A program made the translations under genes and the position numbers. A stretch of 35,257 nucleotides of DNA. It comes from JAVBSN01 sp031556525 (GTDB taxonomy: Bacteria > Bacillota > Clostridia > Lachnospirales > Lachnospiraceae). The notes under the pieces were generated by a model. The model did no database searches and had not been told where the DNA came from. It worked only from the letters and a program-made list of their open reading frames with translations. The DNA lies in assembly GCA_031556525.1 (NCBI GenBank), contig JAVBSS010000005.1, forward strand, positions 1 to 35,257. The letters are read 5' to 3'. This document shows, piece after piece, positions 17,331 to 24,087 of this stretch (position 1 is its first letter; each line of letters opens with the position of its first letter).

Positions 17331-18122
17331 TTAGTTCATTTGCAAATATCCATTTGTCTCTTCTGCCCAACTATATCCTGGCATGTAATCTTCTTTGTAG
17401 GCATTTATAGCATGTACGTCCCCTTTTATATAATTGTAATAATCACATTCAAATGCTTTCACATCTACACATATACTATTATGATTTCTTATAACCATAT
17501 TCTCTATATTATTTTCTTTAAGAACCCTAACCAAATCGCTAATTATTTTTCTAATATAAGATTTCGTTGCATTATCGTAAACCTTATCTTCAAACAAAAC
17601 ATTCGCCAGTTCAGAATTACTCACTTCACTACCCCTCTTATCAACTAATAACGCTAATAATTCTTTGGATTTGGAACGATTAAAATGCACCTTCTCGCTA
17701 TTTACAAATATGTCAAAGCCTCCAAAACATTGTACATTTACATTATTATCTTGTTTAATAAATGGACTAATATCGTATGCATAGTCAATTTCATTTCTTA
17801 TATCATCAACACTAGCTGGTTTTAATACATATCCTCCTGCACGAAGCCTAATGGCCTCCATAGCATATTCGTCATATGCTGTAACGAACACTATATGCAC
17901 TTCTTTTTTTATACATTTTATACTCTTAGCTAATTCTATACCCGTAACACCCGGCATCTCTATATCTAAAAAGGCAATATTAACATCATTGTTTTCTATA
18001 TATCCTAAAACACCTCTTGAATCACTGAACATCTCCACCTGAGCATCTCTATCTACCTGTAGTATCTTTTTCAGCAAGTCCTCTCTTGTATATAACTCAT
18101 CATCAACTATTATTATCTTCAT
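17331..18122 (-). CDS. Orphan response regulator with winged-helix output domain
   Basis: 263 residues. Receiver domain (1-120) with acidic pair D7/D8, phosphoacceptor D53 in FLDIEMPG, T81 and K101 in YVLKP, all canonical. The C-terminal part (about 125-230, CFGGFDIFVNSEKVHF onward, KSKELLALLVDKRG) looks like the OmpR/SARP-type winged helix, so it should be a DNA-binding transcription regulator. The start at 18122 is chosen because GGGGGAG stands nine bases before it; a longer frame from 18155 lacks such a site. No histidine kinase gene adjoins it. The target is unknown; neighbours are a membrane protein on the opposite strand and the c-di-GMP protein. Confidence 0.88.
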   Translation of the reverse strand: MKIIIVDDELYTREDLLKKILQVDRDAQVEMFSDSRGVLGYIENNDVNIAFLDIEMPGVTGIELAKSIKCIKKEVHIVFVTAYDEYAMEAIRLRAGGYVLKPASVDDIRNEIDYAYDISPFIKQDNNVNVQCFGGFDIFVNSEKVHFNRSKSKELLALLVDKRGSEVSNSELANVLFEDKVYDNATKSYIRKIISDLVRVLKENNIENMVIRNHNSICVDVKAFECDYYNYIKGDVHAINAYKEDYMPGYSWAEETNGYLQMN

Positions 18123-18320
18123 ATATTTCACACTCCCCCAATATGCTATATTCATACTAATTTAGAAAATACAATCTTTCTATTGTCTTCGCAAACACCT
18201 CGCCAAGTTCTCTGTCAGTCGCTAAGTATTCATAGTATATCATTATTTTTTAGTATAATAAATGTATTTATAAATTCTTTTAGCATATTATATACATATA
18301 ACAACATATGGGAGGATTTT

Positions 18321-18830
18321 ATGTACAAAGAATTACAACGTTATATTATTTACGGTATTATTTTTGTATCTCTATTAGGAACCTTTTCTCATTTTCTCTA
18401 TGATTGGTGCGACAATAATAAATTTATTGCTCTATTCACACCTACAAGTGAATCCGTATGGGAGCATATTAAGCTTATCTATTTCCCTATGCTTATCTAT
18501 ACTATATTCGCATATATAATGCTTAAATCTAACTATCCGTATATATTATCAGCTTTACTGCTAGGTTTGATTATTGGTTTTTTATTGATACCTATTATAT
18601 TTTATGTCTATTCAGGGATATTGGGGTACAACCTACTTATAGTAGATATTTCTTCTTTTTATCTAAGTGTAATTATAGCTTTCTATTTTTCATACAAACT
18701 GGCAATTTTATATGATACACGCAACCTACTACCATTTCTTATAGTTATCGTTATAAGTATTGCTCTATCATTTTTCATATTTACTTATTATCCACCTAAC
18801 ATAGCTTTATTTAGTTCAGAGTTTTCTTAG
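18321..18830 (+). CDS. Small integral membrane protein, DUF6512-like
   Basis: 169 residues with about five hydrophobic segments and no catalytic motif I recognise. The stretch GTFSHFLYDWCDNNKF followed by LFTPTSESVWEHIKLIYFP resembles a family of uncharacterised Firmicutes membrane proteins (DUF6512, from memory, not searched). The frame is open from 18183, but GGGAGG lies six bases before the ATG at 18321 and conserved sequence begins there. It is divergent from the orphan response regulator, which could be its regulator (inference). Function unknown. Confidence 0.72.
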   Translation: MYKELQRYIIYGIIFVSLLGTFSHFLYDWCDNNKFIALFTPTSESVWEHIKLIYFPMLIYTIFAYIMLKSNYPYILSALLLGLIIGFLLIPIIFYVYSGILGYNLLIVDISSFYLSVIIAFYFSYKLAILYDTRNLLPFLIVIVISIALSFFIFTYYPPNIALFSSEFS

Positions 18831-18933
18831 TCTGTACTAGTAATATTTTAATTAACATTAAAAGTACCAGCAAGACAATTCGACAAAACATTACCTCTCG
18901 CATCTTATATTTAAAATAAAATTAATTATTCAC

Positions 18934-18979
18934 AAAACAAAACCCCACCAGTCTTATTTTACAAGATTGGCGAGGTTTT
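18934..18979 (-). terminator. Terminator of the VanZ-like gene
   Basis: Minus-strand arms 18979-18963 and 18955-18939 pair over 17 positions with two G-U pairs and one mismatch, around a seven-base loop, and end in TTTTGTTTTG. Its base abuts the VanZ stop codon. The plus strand pairs less well. Confidence 0.75.
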
Positions 18980-18980
18980 A

Positions 18981-19535
18981 TTAAGGATGTATCCTGAATC
19001 TAACACCATTATAAACAAATATAATAATTGCAATACTTATAATTGGTACTCCAACTAAAAGTGAAAATATTGTTATCGCAGTTTTTGCTTTATTCTCTTC
19101 TTTTACAGTTTTAAGCAAGAGTTTATACATAAGTATGCCTATAAGTCCACCTATACAATTAAGTATTAAATCATCTATATCTGCTGAACCTAAATTAAAG
19201 GTGAATTGTATAATTTCAATAGCAAAAGAGGTAATTGCTACCTGTAAAAAACTTATATTAAATCTCTTATCTTTACGAAGTGTTTGAACATATAATCCAT
19301 AAGGAATAAATACAATAATATTTCCTAATACATTATTTAATGCAATCGAGCTAGAAACTTTATTTGCTCCTGATAGATACTCCCAAATAGTATAAAAAGG
19401 AATTAAATTAACACTTCTTTGACCAAATATATTTATATCTCCAATTGCATCCAACCGAAAAAACAACAGTAACATTAAAAAGATATAACAAGCAAACATT
19501 GCATAAAACGACACCGATAATATTTTTTTCTTCAT
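18981..19535 (-). CDS. VanZ-like membrane protein
   Basis: 184 residues. Membrane segments at about 8-28, 65-85, 95-115, 120-140 and 155-178. VanZ-type motifs are visible: SVNLIPFYTIW, NNVLGNIIVFIPYG and the block EIIQFTFNLGSADIDDLILN followed by CIGGLIG. VanZ itself gives low-level teicoplanin resistance by an unknown mechanism; most chromosomal homologues like this one have no known role, and no other van genes are near. AAGGAG precedes the ATG. A TTGACA promoter overlapped by a palindrome lies about 70 bases upstream. Single-gene unit with its own terminator. Confidence 0.88.
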   Translation of the reverse strand: MKKKILSVSFYAMFACYIFLMLLLFFRLDAIGDINIFGQRSVNLIPFYTIWEYLSGANKVSSSIALNNVLGNIIVFIPYGLYVQTLRKDKRFNISFLQVAITSFAIEIIQFTFNLGSADIDDLILNCIGGLIGILMYKLLLKTVKEENKAKTAITIFSLLVGVPIISIAIIIFVYNGVRFRIHP

Positions 19536-19592
19536 ACTTTCTCCTTCAAATCTTTTATCTATATCATTTTAACCCAAAAGCAATACTTTATC

Positions 19593-19621
19593 ATTAATTT
19601 AATATGACAAAATTCTGTCAA
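19593..19621 (-). promoter_or_regulatory. Promoter with overlapping palindrome before the VanZ-like gene
   Basis: Minus-strand TTGACA (19621-19616), 17 bases, ATTAAT (19598-19593). The sequence TGACAAAATTCTGTCA at 19605-19620 is a 16-base palindrome with one mismatched pair and overlaps the -35 box, as an operator would. Confidence 0.5.
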
Positions 19622-19630
19622 AAGTAATAA

Positions 19631-19661
19631 TAAGAAAAGCGACACCAATTAGGTATCGCTT
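19631..19661 (-). terminator. Terminator of the wall-binding-repeat gene
   Basis: Minus-strand stem AAGCGATACC / GGTGTCGCTT (one T-G pair) with a five-base loop, followed by TTCTTATT, 14 bases after the stop codon. Confidence 0.75.
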
Positions 19662-19674
19662 GTTGTTTTAGTAT

Positions 19675-20760
19675 CTAATAAAATGGAACCCCACTACCAT
19701 CATCCCAATATATTTCAAAGTAACACATCCATCCTAGATTCTCCACATACGTCCATTCATAACAGTGAATATATATGCGGTTTATCGGTCCCCGCTCAAT
19801 TATCACATTATACAATTGTTGTGCTACAAGATTTGTATTAGACAATTGCAGTTCTCCAATCCAAAATCCTATATCCCATTGATTCGAATTCCATACCTCT
19901 GTACTAATAACACAGTTAGGGTTAGTTTCTCTACATAACCTATACACCTCGTCAATCATAGCTTGTTGACTAGGTGGTGTTTGTCTGACACCACTTCCGC
20001 TTGTAAATCTTCCTAGGAAATGTCCATCAGTACTATCCATGTCATAATACCATGTCCCATCTGTTATAAGTCCTCTCGCCACCATTCCATTCCAATGATA
20101 GAATACTGCCCTTCCTTGATTATCAAGTCCAAAGCAATTATTCATTAGACTTCCATCTGCATTAGCATAACCATAATCTACTCCATTATCAAATTTAAAG
20201 TATTCTTGTGCCTTCATCCTACCTGTACTATCTAAATAATATGGTTTATTATTTACAAATGTTATCTGATTAAAATAAGCATATCCAAAAGTATCAAAAT
20301 AACAACTGTAACCTACATTTTTGCAATATTGAAATTGATCAAATAATTCATGTCCTTTATCATCAAAATATATAATATGTACCCCATCAGGATGATAGGT
20401 TAATGTATTCTTCATTGGTGTACCGTTACTCTGCAAATAGTAAGTATATATTCCATCACAAAAAAATGCATCACTAACAATTTTATTATTTAATATATAA
20501 TATTTTCCATCCCATTTTCCACCATTTGTATTAATGTTGTAATAAGGTGCCACTCTACCTCCCGTAACAACTTCTTCCGCTGTAACTTCCTCTACAACCT
20601 CTTCTAGCGTAACCTCTTCTACATCTTCCCCACATACAACTTTCTCTATATCTTCTACTAACGGAACTTTCTCCACATCTTCCGCTTGTGCTGTTAGATT
20701 AAATGCTACACTGCCAATAATTATCACTACTAATGCAAACAATAATTTTTTTATCCCCAT
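19675..20760 (-). CDS. Secreted protein with cell-wall-binding-type repeats and unknown C-terminal domain
   Basis: 361 residues. N-terminal signal peptide (GIKKLLFALVVIIIGSVAF, cleavage likely after AQA). Then a 40-residue linker made of Val/Glu-rich repeats (EEVTLEEVVEEVTAEEVV). Residues about 65-245 are aromatic/Gly-rich repeats of the choline/wall-binding type (YYLDSTGRMKA, YANADGSLMNN, WYYDMDSTDGHFLGRF). The last ~110 residues, from SQQAMIDEVYRLCRE, match no domain I know; they contain two close cysteines (CRETNPNC) and end in many Trp/Tyr. Start: AAGGGAG fits the ATG at 20760, not the one 21 bases upstream. Own promoter and terminator. Role unknown; surface binding is likely. Confidence 0.82.
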   Translation of the reverse strand: MGIKKLLFALVVIIIGSVAFNLTAQAEDVEKVPLVEDIEKVVCGEDVEEVTLEEVVEEVTAEEVVTGGRVAPYYNINTNGGKWDGKYYILNNKIVSDAFFCDGIYTYYLQSNGTPMKNTLTYHPDGVHIIYFDDKGHELFDQFQYCKNVGYSCYFDTFGYAYFNQITFVNNKPYYLDSTGRMKAQEYFKFDNGVDYGYANADGSLMNNCFGLDNQGRAVFYHWNGMVARGLITDGTWYYDMDSTDGHFLGRFTSGSGVRQTPPSQQAMIDEVYRLCRETNPNCVISTEVWNSNQWDIGFWIGELQLSNTNLVAQQLYNVIIERGPINRIYIHCYEWTYVENLGWMCYFEIYWDDGSGVPFY

Positions 20761-20802
20761 ATTATTTCTCCCTTTTCTCATTAATTATCTAGTAACAATA
20801 TT

Positions 20803-20831
20803 ACATTAGCATATTTTACATCATTTGTCAC
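20803..20831 (-). promoter_or_regulatory. Promoter of the wall-binding-repeat gene
   Basis: Minus-strand GTGACA (20831-20826), 17 bases, TAATGT (20808-20803) preceded by TGC, an extended -10. Confidence 0.45.
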
Positions 20832-20864
20832 TACATATATAGTATTACACAAATTAATGATAAT

Positions 20865-20914
20865 AAAAAACAGAACCAATAATCACAATTTATATCTGTG
20901 TATTATCGGCTCTG
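20865..20914 (-). terminator. Terminator of holin-endolysin
   Basis: Minus-strand arms CAGAGCCGATAATACACA and TGTGATTATTGGTTCTG pair with G-U pairs and one bulged A, followed by TTTTTT. It lies 30 bases after the endolysin stop. Confidence 0.8.
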
Positions 20915-20943
20915 CATCTGTGTGTCTGACTCTTTTCTTTTAC

Positions 20944-21777
20944 CTAACCTTTAGTTATATAATTTAAATATACCCAACCACTAACACCATTATAAGTTGT
21001 ATATCCCCACCCATTACTTTCTTTTGTAATAGTGAGAACTTTGTTATACGGTATAGCACTACCTGCTTTTGCATAACTTGTTGCAGGTCCTTTTCTAATA
21101 TTTAATCCACTTTTAGCATTAACCTTTGCTTTATAATTGGTAGCTGCATTACTAGATGTGCTACTAGATGTATTACTAGATAGTACTAATACTTGCCCTT
21201 CTCTAATTCTATTTTTATCTTTTATATTATTATATTCTACAAGCTTTTCCACTGTAGTATTATACTTTTTAGCAATACCGCTTAATGTATCTCCTAACAC
21301 TACTTTATATACATTAGATGTTTCTACGTTACTAGTTGCCTGTGAATAATCAATGTCCTTTAACCAAAGTATATGGGTAAAATCCCGATCCTTTACTTTA
21401 GTTTTAACAACTCCGTATAAATGATTCCTTGCTTCTATTATTTCGCCATTACCTATATAAATGCCAATGTGACCTTGTTTCCACACTGCACATCCTTCTA
21501 CTGCTTGATTTATTTTATCTATAGTTAACACTTTTGTAGCAGTACTTTTAAAAGATGTACTATTTATTACATTTCCTGTACACCAACTTATTAATCCTGA
21601 ACAATCCACACACACCGAACCTATCTTCATCTCATCTGTAGCTTTTACATAACTCGGATATAGCTTTTTCAATTGCTCGTATTGAGGCTTAGTCATTACT
21701 GCACCCTTCATGCCATACACATAATTTGTTCCCATTTTGTTTTTTACAAAGCCTATTAATTCTTTCGCTGTTTTCAT
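20944..21777 (-). CDS. Endolysin: NlpC/P60 peptidase with LysM and SH3 domains
   Basis: 277-residue peptidoglycan peptidase. The NlpC/P60 domain (1-150) has catalytic Cys59 in VDCSGLISW and His103 in GHIGIYIGNGEIIEARNH. A LysM wall-binding motif follows (about 157-200, YKVVLGDTLSGIAKKYN), then a Ser/Thr/Asn linker and a C-terminal SH3 domain (about 215-277, GLNIRKGPATSY). There is no signal peptide, which fits release through a holin. The reading frame also holds a TTG six bases upstream, but the ATG at 21777 starts two bases after the holin stop with GAGG in range. With the holin it forms a typical phage lysis cassette, yet no other phage genes are near. Confidence 0.9.
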   Translation of the reverse strand: MKTAKELIGFVKNKMGTNYVYGMKGAVMTKPQYEQLKKLYPSYVKATDEMKIGSVCVDCSGLISWCTGNVINSTSFKSTATKVLTIDKINQAVEGCAVWKQGHIGIYIGNGEIIEARNHLYGVVKTKVKDRDFTHILWLKDIDYSQATSNVETSNVYKVVLGDTLSGIAKKYNTTVEKLVEYNNIKDKNRIREGQVLVLSSNTSSSTSSNAATNYKAKVNAKSGLNIRKGPATSYAKAGSAIPYNKVLTITKESNGWGYTTYNGVSGWVYLNYITKG

Positions 21778-21779
21778 TA

Positions 21780-22043
21780 TCAATTCCTCTTTTCTATTAA
21801 GTTTTTAAATGCTTCGTACATTCCTGTGCTTGCCAATCCACTAATTAAACCACCTAGTAATATTACTGGAGTAAATCCTTTATTAATCCATACATTTATA
21901 ATTACCCCCAGAGCACCCATTATAAGTGGTATAAATCTGTTTATCTTATCTGTCTTTACAAGGTTTTTAAGTATATATCCTACACAAAGACATATACCCA
22001 CAATTATTAATACTACATAATCTAATAAATTACTAAAATCCAT
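21780..22043 (-). CDS. Phage-type holin
   Basis: 87 residues with three hydrophobic segments (about 8-25, 37-53 and 57-76) and a short charged C-terminus (FKNLIEKRN), typical of small phage holins in Firmicutes; VLIIVGICLCVGYILKNL and GGLISGLASTGMYEAFKNLI resemble that family. A holin makes membrane holes that let an endolysin reach the wall. GGAGAG precedes the ATG, and the endolysin starts two bases after its stop. Could be a prophage remnant or a lysis/secretion device kept by the host. Confidence 0.85.
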   Translation of the reverse strand: MDFSNLLDYVVLIIVGICLCVGYILKNLVKTDKINRFIPLIMGALGVIINVWINKGFTPVILLGGLISGLASTGMYEAFKNLIEKRN

Positions 22044-22081
22044 ATCATCTCTCCATTCTACTTATTGTGTAATGTGTTAAC

Positions 22082-22147
22082 TTACAGCTTCGTATGATTA
22101 TATATATTTATTATATGCATTATCTTCACTAAGTTGTGGTTAGGCAT
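22082..22147 (-). CDS. Possible 21-residue leader peptide upstream of the holin
   Basis: A short frame, MPNHNLVKIMHII... to a TAA at 22082, with a good ribosome binding site (GAGAGGTG, seven bases before the ATG). It ends 38 bases before the holin start. Short frames with a binding site occur by chance, and the AT-rich codons look unselected, so this is a candidate only. It might be translated to control holin expression, or be the remains of a longer phage gene. Confidence 0.25.
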   Translation of the reverse strand: MPNHNLVKIMHIINIYNHTKL

Positions 22148-22197
22148 TTTATAGCACCTCTCTTATCATCTTCCGATATAACTAGGTTTGATAACGC

Positions 22198-22230
22198 AAA
22201 AAAACAGTAAGTATATCAATATACCTACTG
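22198..22230 (-). terminator. Terminator of the zinc-ribbon gene
   Basis: Minus-strand stem CAGTAGGTATA / TATACTTACTG (one G-U) with a four-base loop, followed by seven T, 33 bases past the stop codon. Confidence 0.85.
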
Positions 22231-22263
22231 CCTTCTTAAATTCAATTCATAATATTCTATTCT

Positions 22264-22470
22264 CTAATTACTTTGTCTTAATGATGCGATATATCCACAT
22301 TCATTACAAACATACGACTTAACTCTTGCCTTCTTGTCCTCATAATTATTAGGGTCACTTATCAGTCCAACTTCATAATCTATGTTCACTTCTCCAGCTT
22401 GTATAAGTTGGAACCCTCTTGCATTACACATAGGACACTTCGTTTTACTCATATCAATTTGTTCACTCAT
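22264..22470 (-). CDS. Small zinc-ribbon protein
   Basis: 68 residues with CPMC near residue 13 and CNEC near residue 55, a spacing suited to a four-cysteine zinc ribbon; between them lies a polar stretch (GLISDPNNYEDKKARVKSY). No catalytic residues and no membrane segment. Function not recognised; such proteins bind nucleic acid or partner proteins. The ATG at 22470 is chosen because GGGAG is seven bases upstream; an ATG six bases earlier would be too close to it. Its own strong promoter and terminator make it a single-gene unit, independent of the holin. Confidence 0.75.
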   Translation of the reverse strand: MSEQIDMSKTKCPMCNARGFQLIQAGEVNIDYEVGLISDPNNYEDKKARVKSYVCNECGYIASLRQSN

Positions 22471-22500
22471 AAGCATTCTCCCTTCTTAAATTGTAACTAT

Positions 22501-22529
22501 ATTATATTACATTATGCCAGAAATTTCAA
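22501..22529 (-). promoter_or_regulatory. Promoter of the zinc-ribbon gene
   Basis: Minus-strand TTGAAA (22529-22524), 17 bases, perfect TATAAT (22506-22501), about 31 bases before the start codon. Confidence 0.7.
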
Positions 22530-22569
22530 CATTTGCCCCTTTCCTACCCCTTCCAAAGTTTCTCAAAAC

Positions 22570-22612
22570 AAAAAAAAGCCACAACCTTAGTATTATCATC
22601 GGTTGTAGCTTT
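22570..22612 (-). terminator. Terminator after tRNA-Leu
   Basis: Minus-strand arms AAAGCTACAACC and GGTTGTGGCTTT (one T-G pair) around a 14-base loop, then a run of T. It closes the infC-rpmI-rplT-tRNA unit. Confidence 0.85.
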
Positions 22613-22630
22613 TATTCTGCATTTTATTAA

Positions 22631-22714
22631 TGCGGGCAGCGGGACTTGAACCCGCACGTATATACATACACAAGATCCTTAGTCTTGCCTGTCTGCCAAT
22701 TCCAGCACGCCCGC
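22631..22714 (-). tRNA. tRNA-Leu, anticodon AAG
   Basis: 84-nt class II tRNA. Acceptor GCGGGCG pairs with TGCCCGC (one G-U); the anticodon stem CAAGA/TCTTG closes the loop CTAAGGA, giving anticodon AAG (codons CUN, A34 expected to become inosine); a long variable arm with GTAT/ATAC; T arm GCGGG TTCAAGT CCCGC. The CCA end is not encoded (TTAATAA follows), as in many Firmicutes tRNAs. It begins 44 bases after the rplT stop with no promoter seen in the gap, so it is probably cut from the ribosomal protein mRNA. Confidence 0.95.
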
Positions 22715-22718
22715 GAAA

Positions 22719-22751
22719 ATATCACATTAGATAATTAATCCAATGTGATAT
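22719..22751 (-). terminator. Hairpin between rplT and tRNA-Leu
   Basis: Ten-pair stem ATATCACATT / AATGTGATAT with a 13-base loop, then TTTTC and at once the tRNA 5' end. Either a weak terminator that lets part of transcription into the tRNA, or a processing signal. Confidence 0.5.
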
Positions 22752-22758
22752 ATTTAAA

Positions 22759-23115
22759 TTAAGCTAATTTTGATTTAGCAACTTCAACTAATTTAGTAAA
22801 GCCTTCTGCATCTGAAATAGCCATCTCTGATAACATTTTTCTGTTAATCTCGATACCAGCTAACTTAAGACCGTACATTAATTTGCTGTAAGAAATATCG
22901 TTCATTCTAGCAGCCGCATTAATACGTGCTATCCATAAACTTCTAAATTGTCTCTTTCTTTGCTTTCTACCAGCATATGAGCTTGTTAAAGCTCTCATAA
23001 CAGATTGTTTCGCTACTCTATATTGTTTAGATCTAGCTCCTCTATAACCTTTAGCTAGCTTTAATACTCTATTATGTCTTTTTTTAGCGTTAACGCCACC
23101 TTTAACTCTTGCCAT
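22759..23115 (-). CDS. rplT: 50S ribosomal protein L20
   Basis: 118-residue early-assembly protein binding 23S rRNA. Very basic N-terminal tail (RVKGGVNAKKRHNRVLKLAK, GYRGARSKQYRVAKQSVMRA) and globular C-terminal domain (IARINAAARMNDISYSKLM, GLKLAGIEINRKMLSEMAI) match the family along the whole length. In Firmicutes L20 is also the repressor of its own operon, acting on the infC leader. It starts 25 bases after rpmI. Confidence 0.98.
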   Translation of the reverse strand: MARVKGGVNAKKRHNRVLKLAKGYRGARSKQYRVAKQSVMRALTSSYAGRKQRKRQFRSLWIARINAAARMNDISYSKLMYGLKLAGIEINRKMLSEMAISDAEGFTKLVEVAKSKLA

Positions 23116-23140
23116 TAGTCATTTCCTCCTAAAATTCTTC

Positions 23141-23338
23141 TTATAAATATGGTAAAATCTTCTTCATAACTTTTTCGTTAGTAGAATCAGTCATAGTAGA
23201 TTTTCTAAGATTTCTCTTTCTCTTTGTAGTCTTCTTAGTTAAGATATGACTCTTGTAAGCTTTACTTCTCTTTAATCCGCCATTAGCTGTTTTCTTAAAA
23301 CGTTTAGCTGCTGCTCTGTTTGTTTTCATTTTTGGCAT
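23141..23338 (-). CDS. rpmI: 50S ribosomal protein L35
   Basis: 65 residues, the usual length. PKMKTNRAAAKRFKKTANG at the start, then KRSKAYKSHILTKKTTKRKR and an HLRK-like segment (NLRKSTM), very basic throughout. Stands in the conserved infC-rpmI-rplT order, 34 bases after infC, with AAGGAGG before the ATG. Confidence 0.97.
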   Translation of the reverse strand: MPKMKTNRAAAKRFKKTANGGLKRSKAYKSHILTKKTTKRKRNLRKSTMTDSTNEKVMKKILPYL

Positions 23339-23372
23339 GTGTATATCCTCCTTAATATCCTATATATAAAAA

Positions 23373-23882
23373 TTAACGTTTTTCAGTTAAAAACATTATC
23401 ATACTTCTACCTTCGAATTTAGCAGGCTTCTCTACTACTGCTATATCCTCAAGTTGTTTAGCAAAATCATCTAATATAACTTTACTTTGATTAACATGTG
23501 CTAACTCTCTACCTCTAAAACGAAGAGTAACTTTAACTTTATCTCCCTTAGATATAAACTTTCTAGCATGATTAACCTTTGTATTCAAATCATTTGTATC
23601 GATATTAGGTGATAAACGAACTTCCTTAATATCTACTGTCTTTTGCTTCTTCTTAGCTTCTTTGTCCTTACGAGCAAGCTCATAACGATATTTGCCATAA
23701 TCAACAATCTTACATACTGGCGGTTGAGCCTTTGGAGCTATCTTTACTAAGTCTACTCCTGCTTCCTTTGCCATATTAAGTGCATCCTTTGAGCTCATAA
23801 CACCTAGTTGCTCACCATCTTCACCAATAAGACGTACCTCTTTGTCTCTAATTTGCTCATTAATCATTAAATCTGCGATAAT
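23373..23882 (-). CDS. infC: Translation initiation factor IF-3, AUU start
   Basis: Binds the 30S subunit, checks the start codon and keeps the subunits apart. N-domain MINEQIRDKEVRLIGEDGEQ, linker rich in Lys (RKDKEAKKKQKTVDIKEVR), C-domain KVTLRFRGRELAH. I place the start at an ATT (23882-23880), giving 169 residues: GGAGG lies six bases before this ATT, whereas it is 21 bases from the in-frame ATG at 23867. The reading ATT-I-A-D-L-M-I-N-E-Q lines up with the AUU-initiated Geobacillus protein (SKDFIINEQIR, from memory). AUU starts are a known self-limiting control in infC, since IF-3 discriminates against them. Transcription is further controlled by the leader upstream. Confidence 0.95.
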   Translation of the reverse strand: MIADLMINEQIRDKEVRLIGEDGEQLGVMSSKDALNMAKEAGVDLVKIAPKAQPPVCKIVDYGKYRYELARKDKEAKKKQKTVDIKEVRLSPNIDTNDLNTKVNHARKFISKGDKVKVTLRFRGRELAHVNQSKVILDDFAKQLEDIAVVEKPAKFEGRSMIMFLTEKR

Positions 23883-24080
23883 CCTACACCTCCATACGAT
23901 ATAAATAAAGATTAAAAAAGTGGATAGCCTAGCTATCCACTAAATATTCTAAGTATAATAATATTATTATTAATTACTAAATATTAACCCCAGTCACTAT
24001 CCACATTAAGTGCTAAGGTGAGAGCGGATACTCTGCTTTGTAACTGTCAATTAGTATTGACTACTGTGTATTTAACACGC
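23883..24080 (-). ncRNA. infC-rpmI-rplT leader (L20-type autoregulatory leader)
   Basis: About 200 nt from the promoter to the infC ribosome binding site, without a gene. It contains small hairpins (GTGTTAAATACAC; GTCAATACTAATTGAC), a block TATCCGC (24030-24024), a first GTGGATAG (24004-23997) and, after an AT-rich spacer, a second GTGGATAG that is the 5' arm of the terminator. TATCCGC can pair with either GTGGATA copy, which gives a simple switch between terminated and read-through forms. The position and design match the known L20-controlled leaders of Firmicutes; assignment to that RNA family is from memory and not searched. Confidence 0.7.
23914..23940 (-). terminator. Attenuator terminator in the infC leader
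   Basis: Minus-strand perfect stem GTGGATAGC / GCTATCCAC with a three-base loop and six T, 32 bases before the infC AUU start. Confidence 0.85.
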
Positions 24081-24087
24081 AGATATG

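Noticed and set aside
18981..19535. Glycopeptide resistance locus because of the VanZ-like gene
   Set aside because: No vanH, vanA, vanX or sensor kinase nearby; VanZ homologues are common in Firmicutes chromosomes.
20565..20680. Possible short tandem-repeat or CRISPR-like array
   Set aside because: The near-repeated bases encode the Val/Glu linker of the wall-binding protein; units are uneven and have no spacers.
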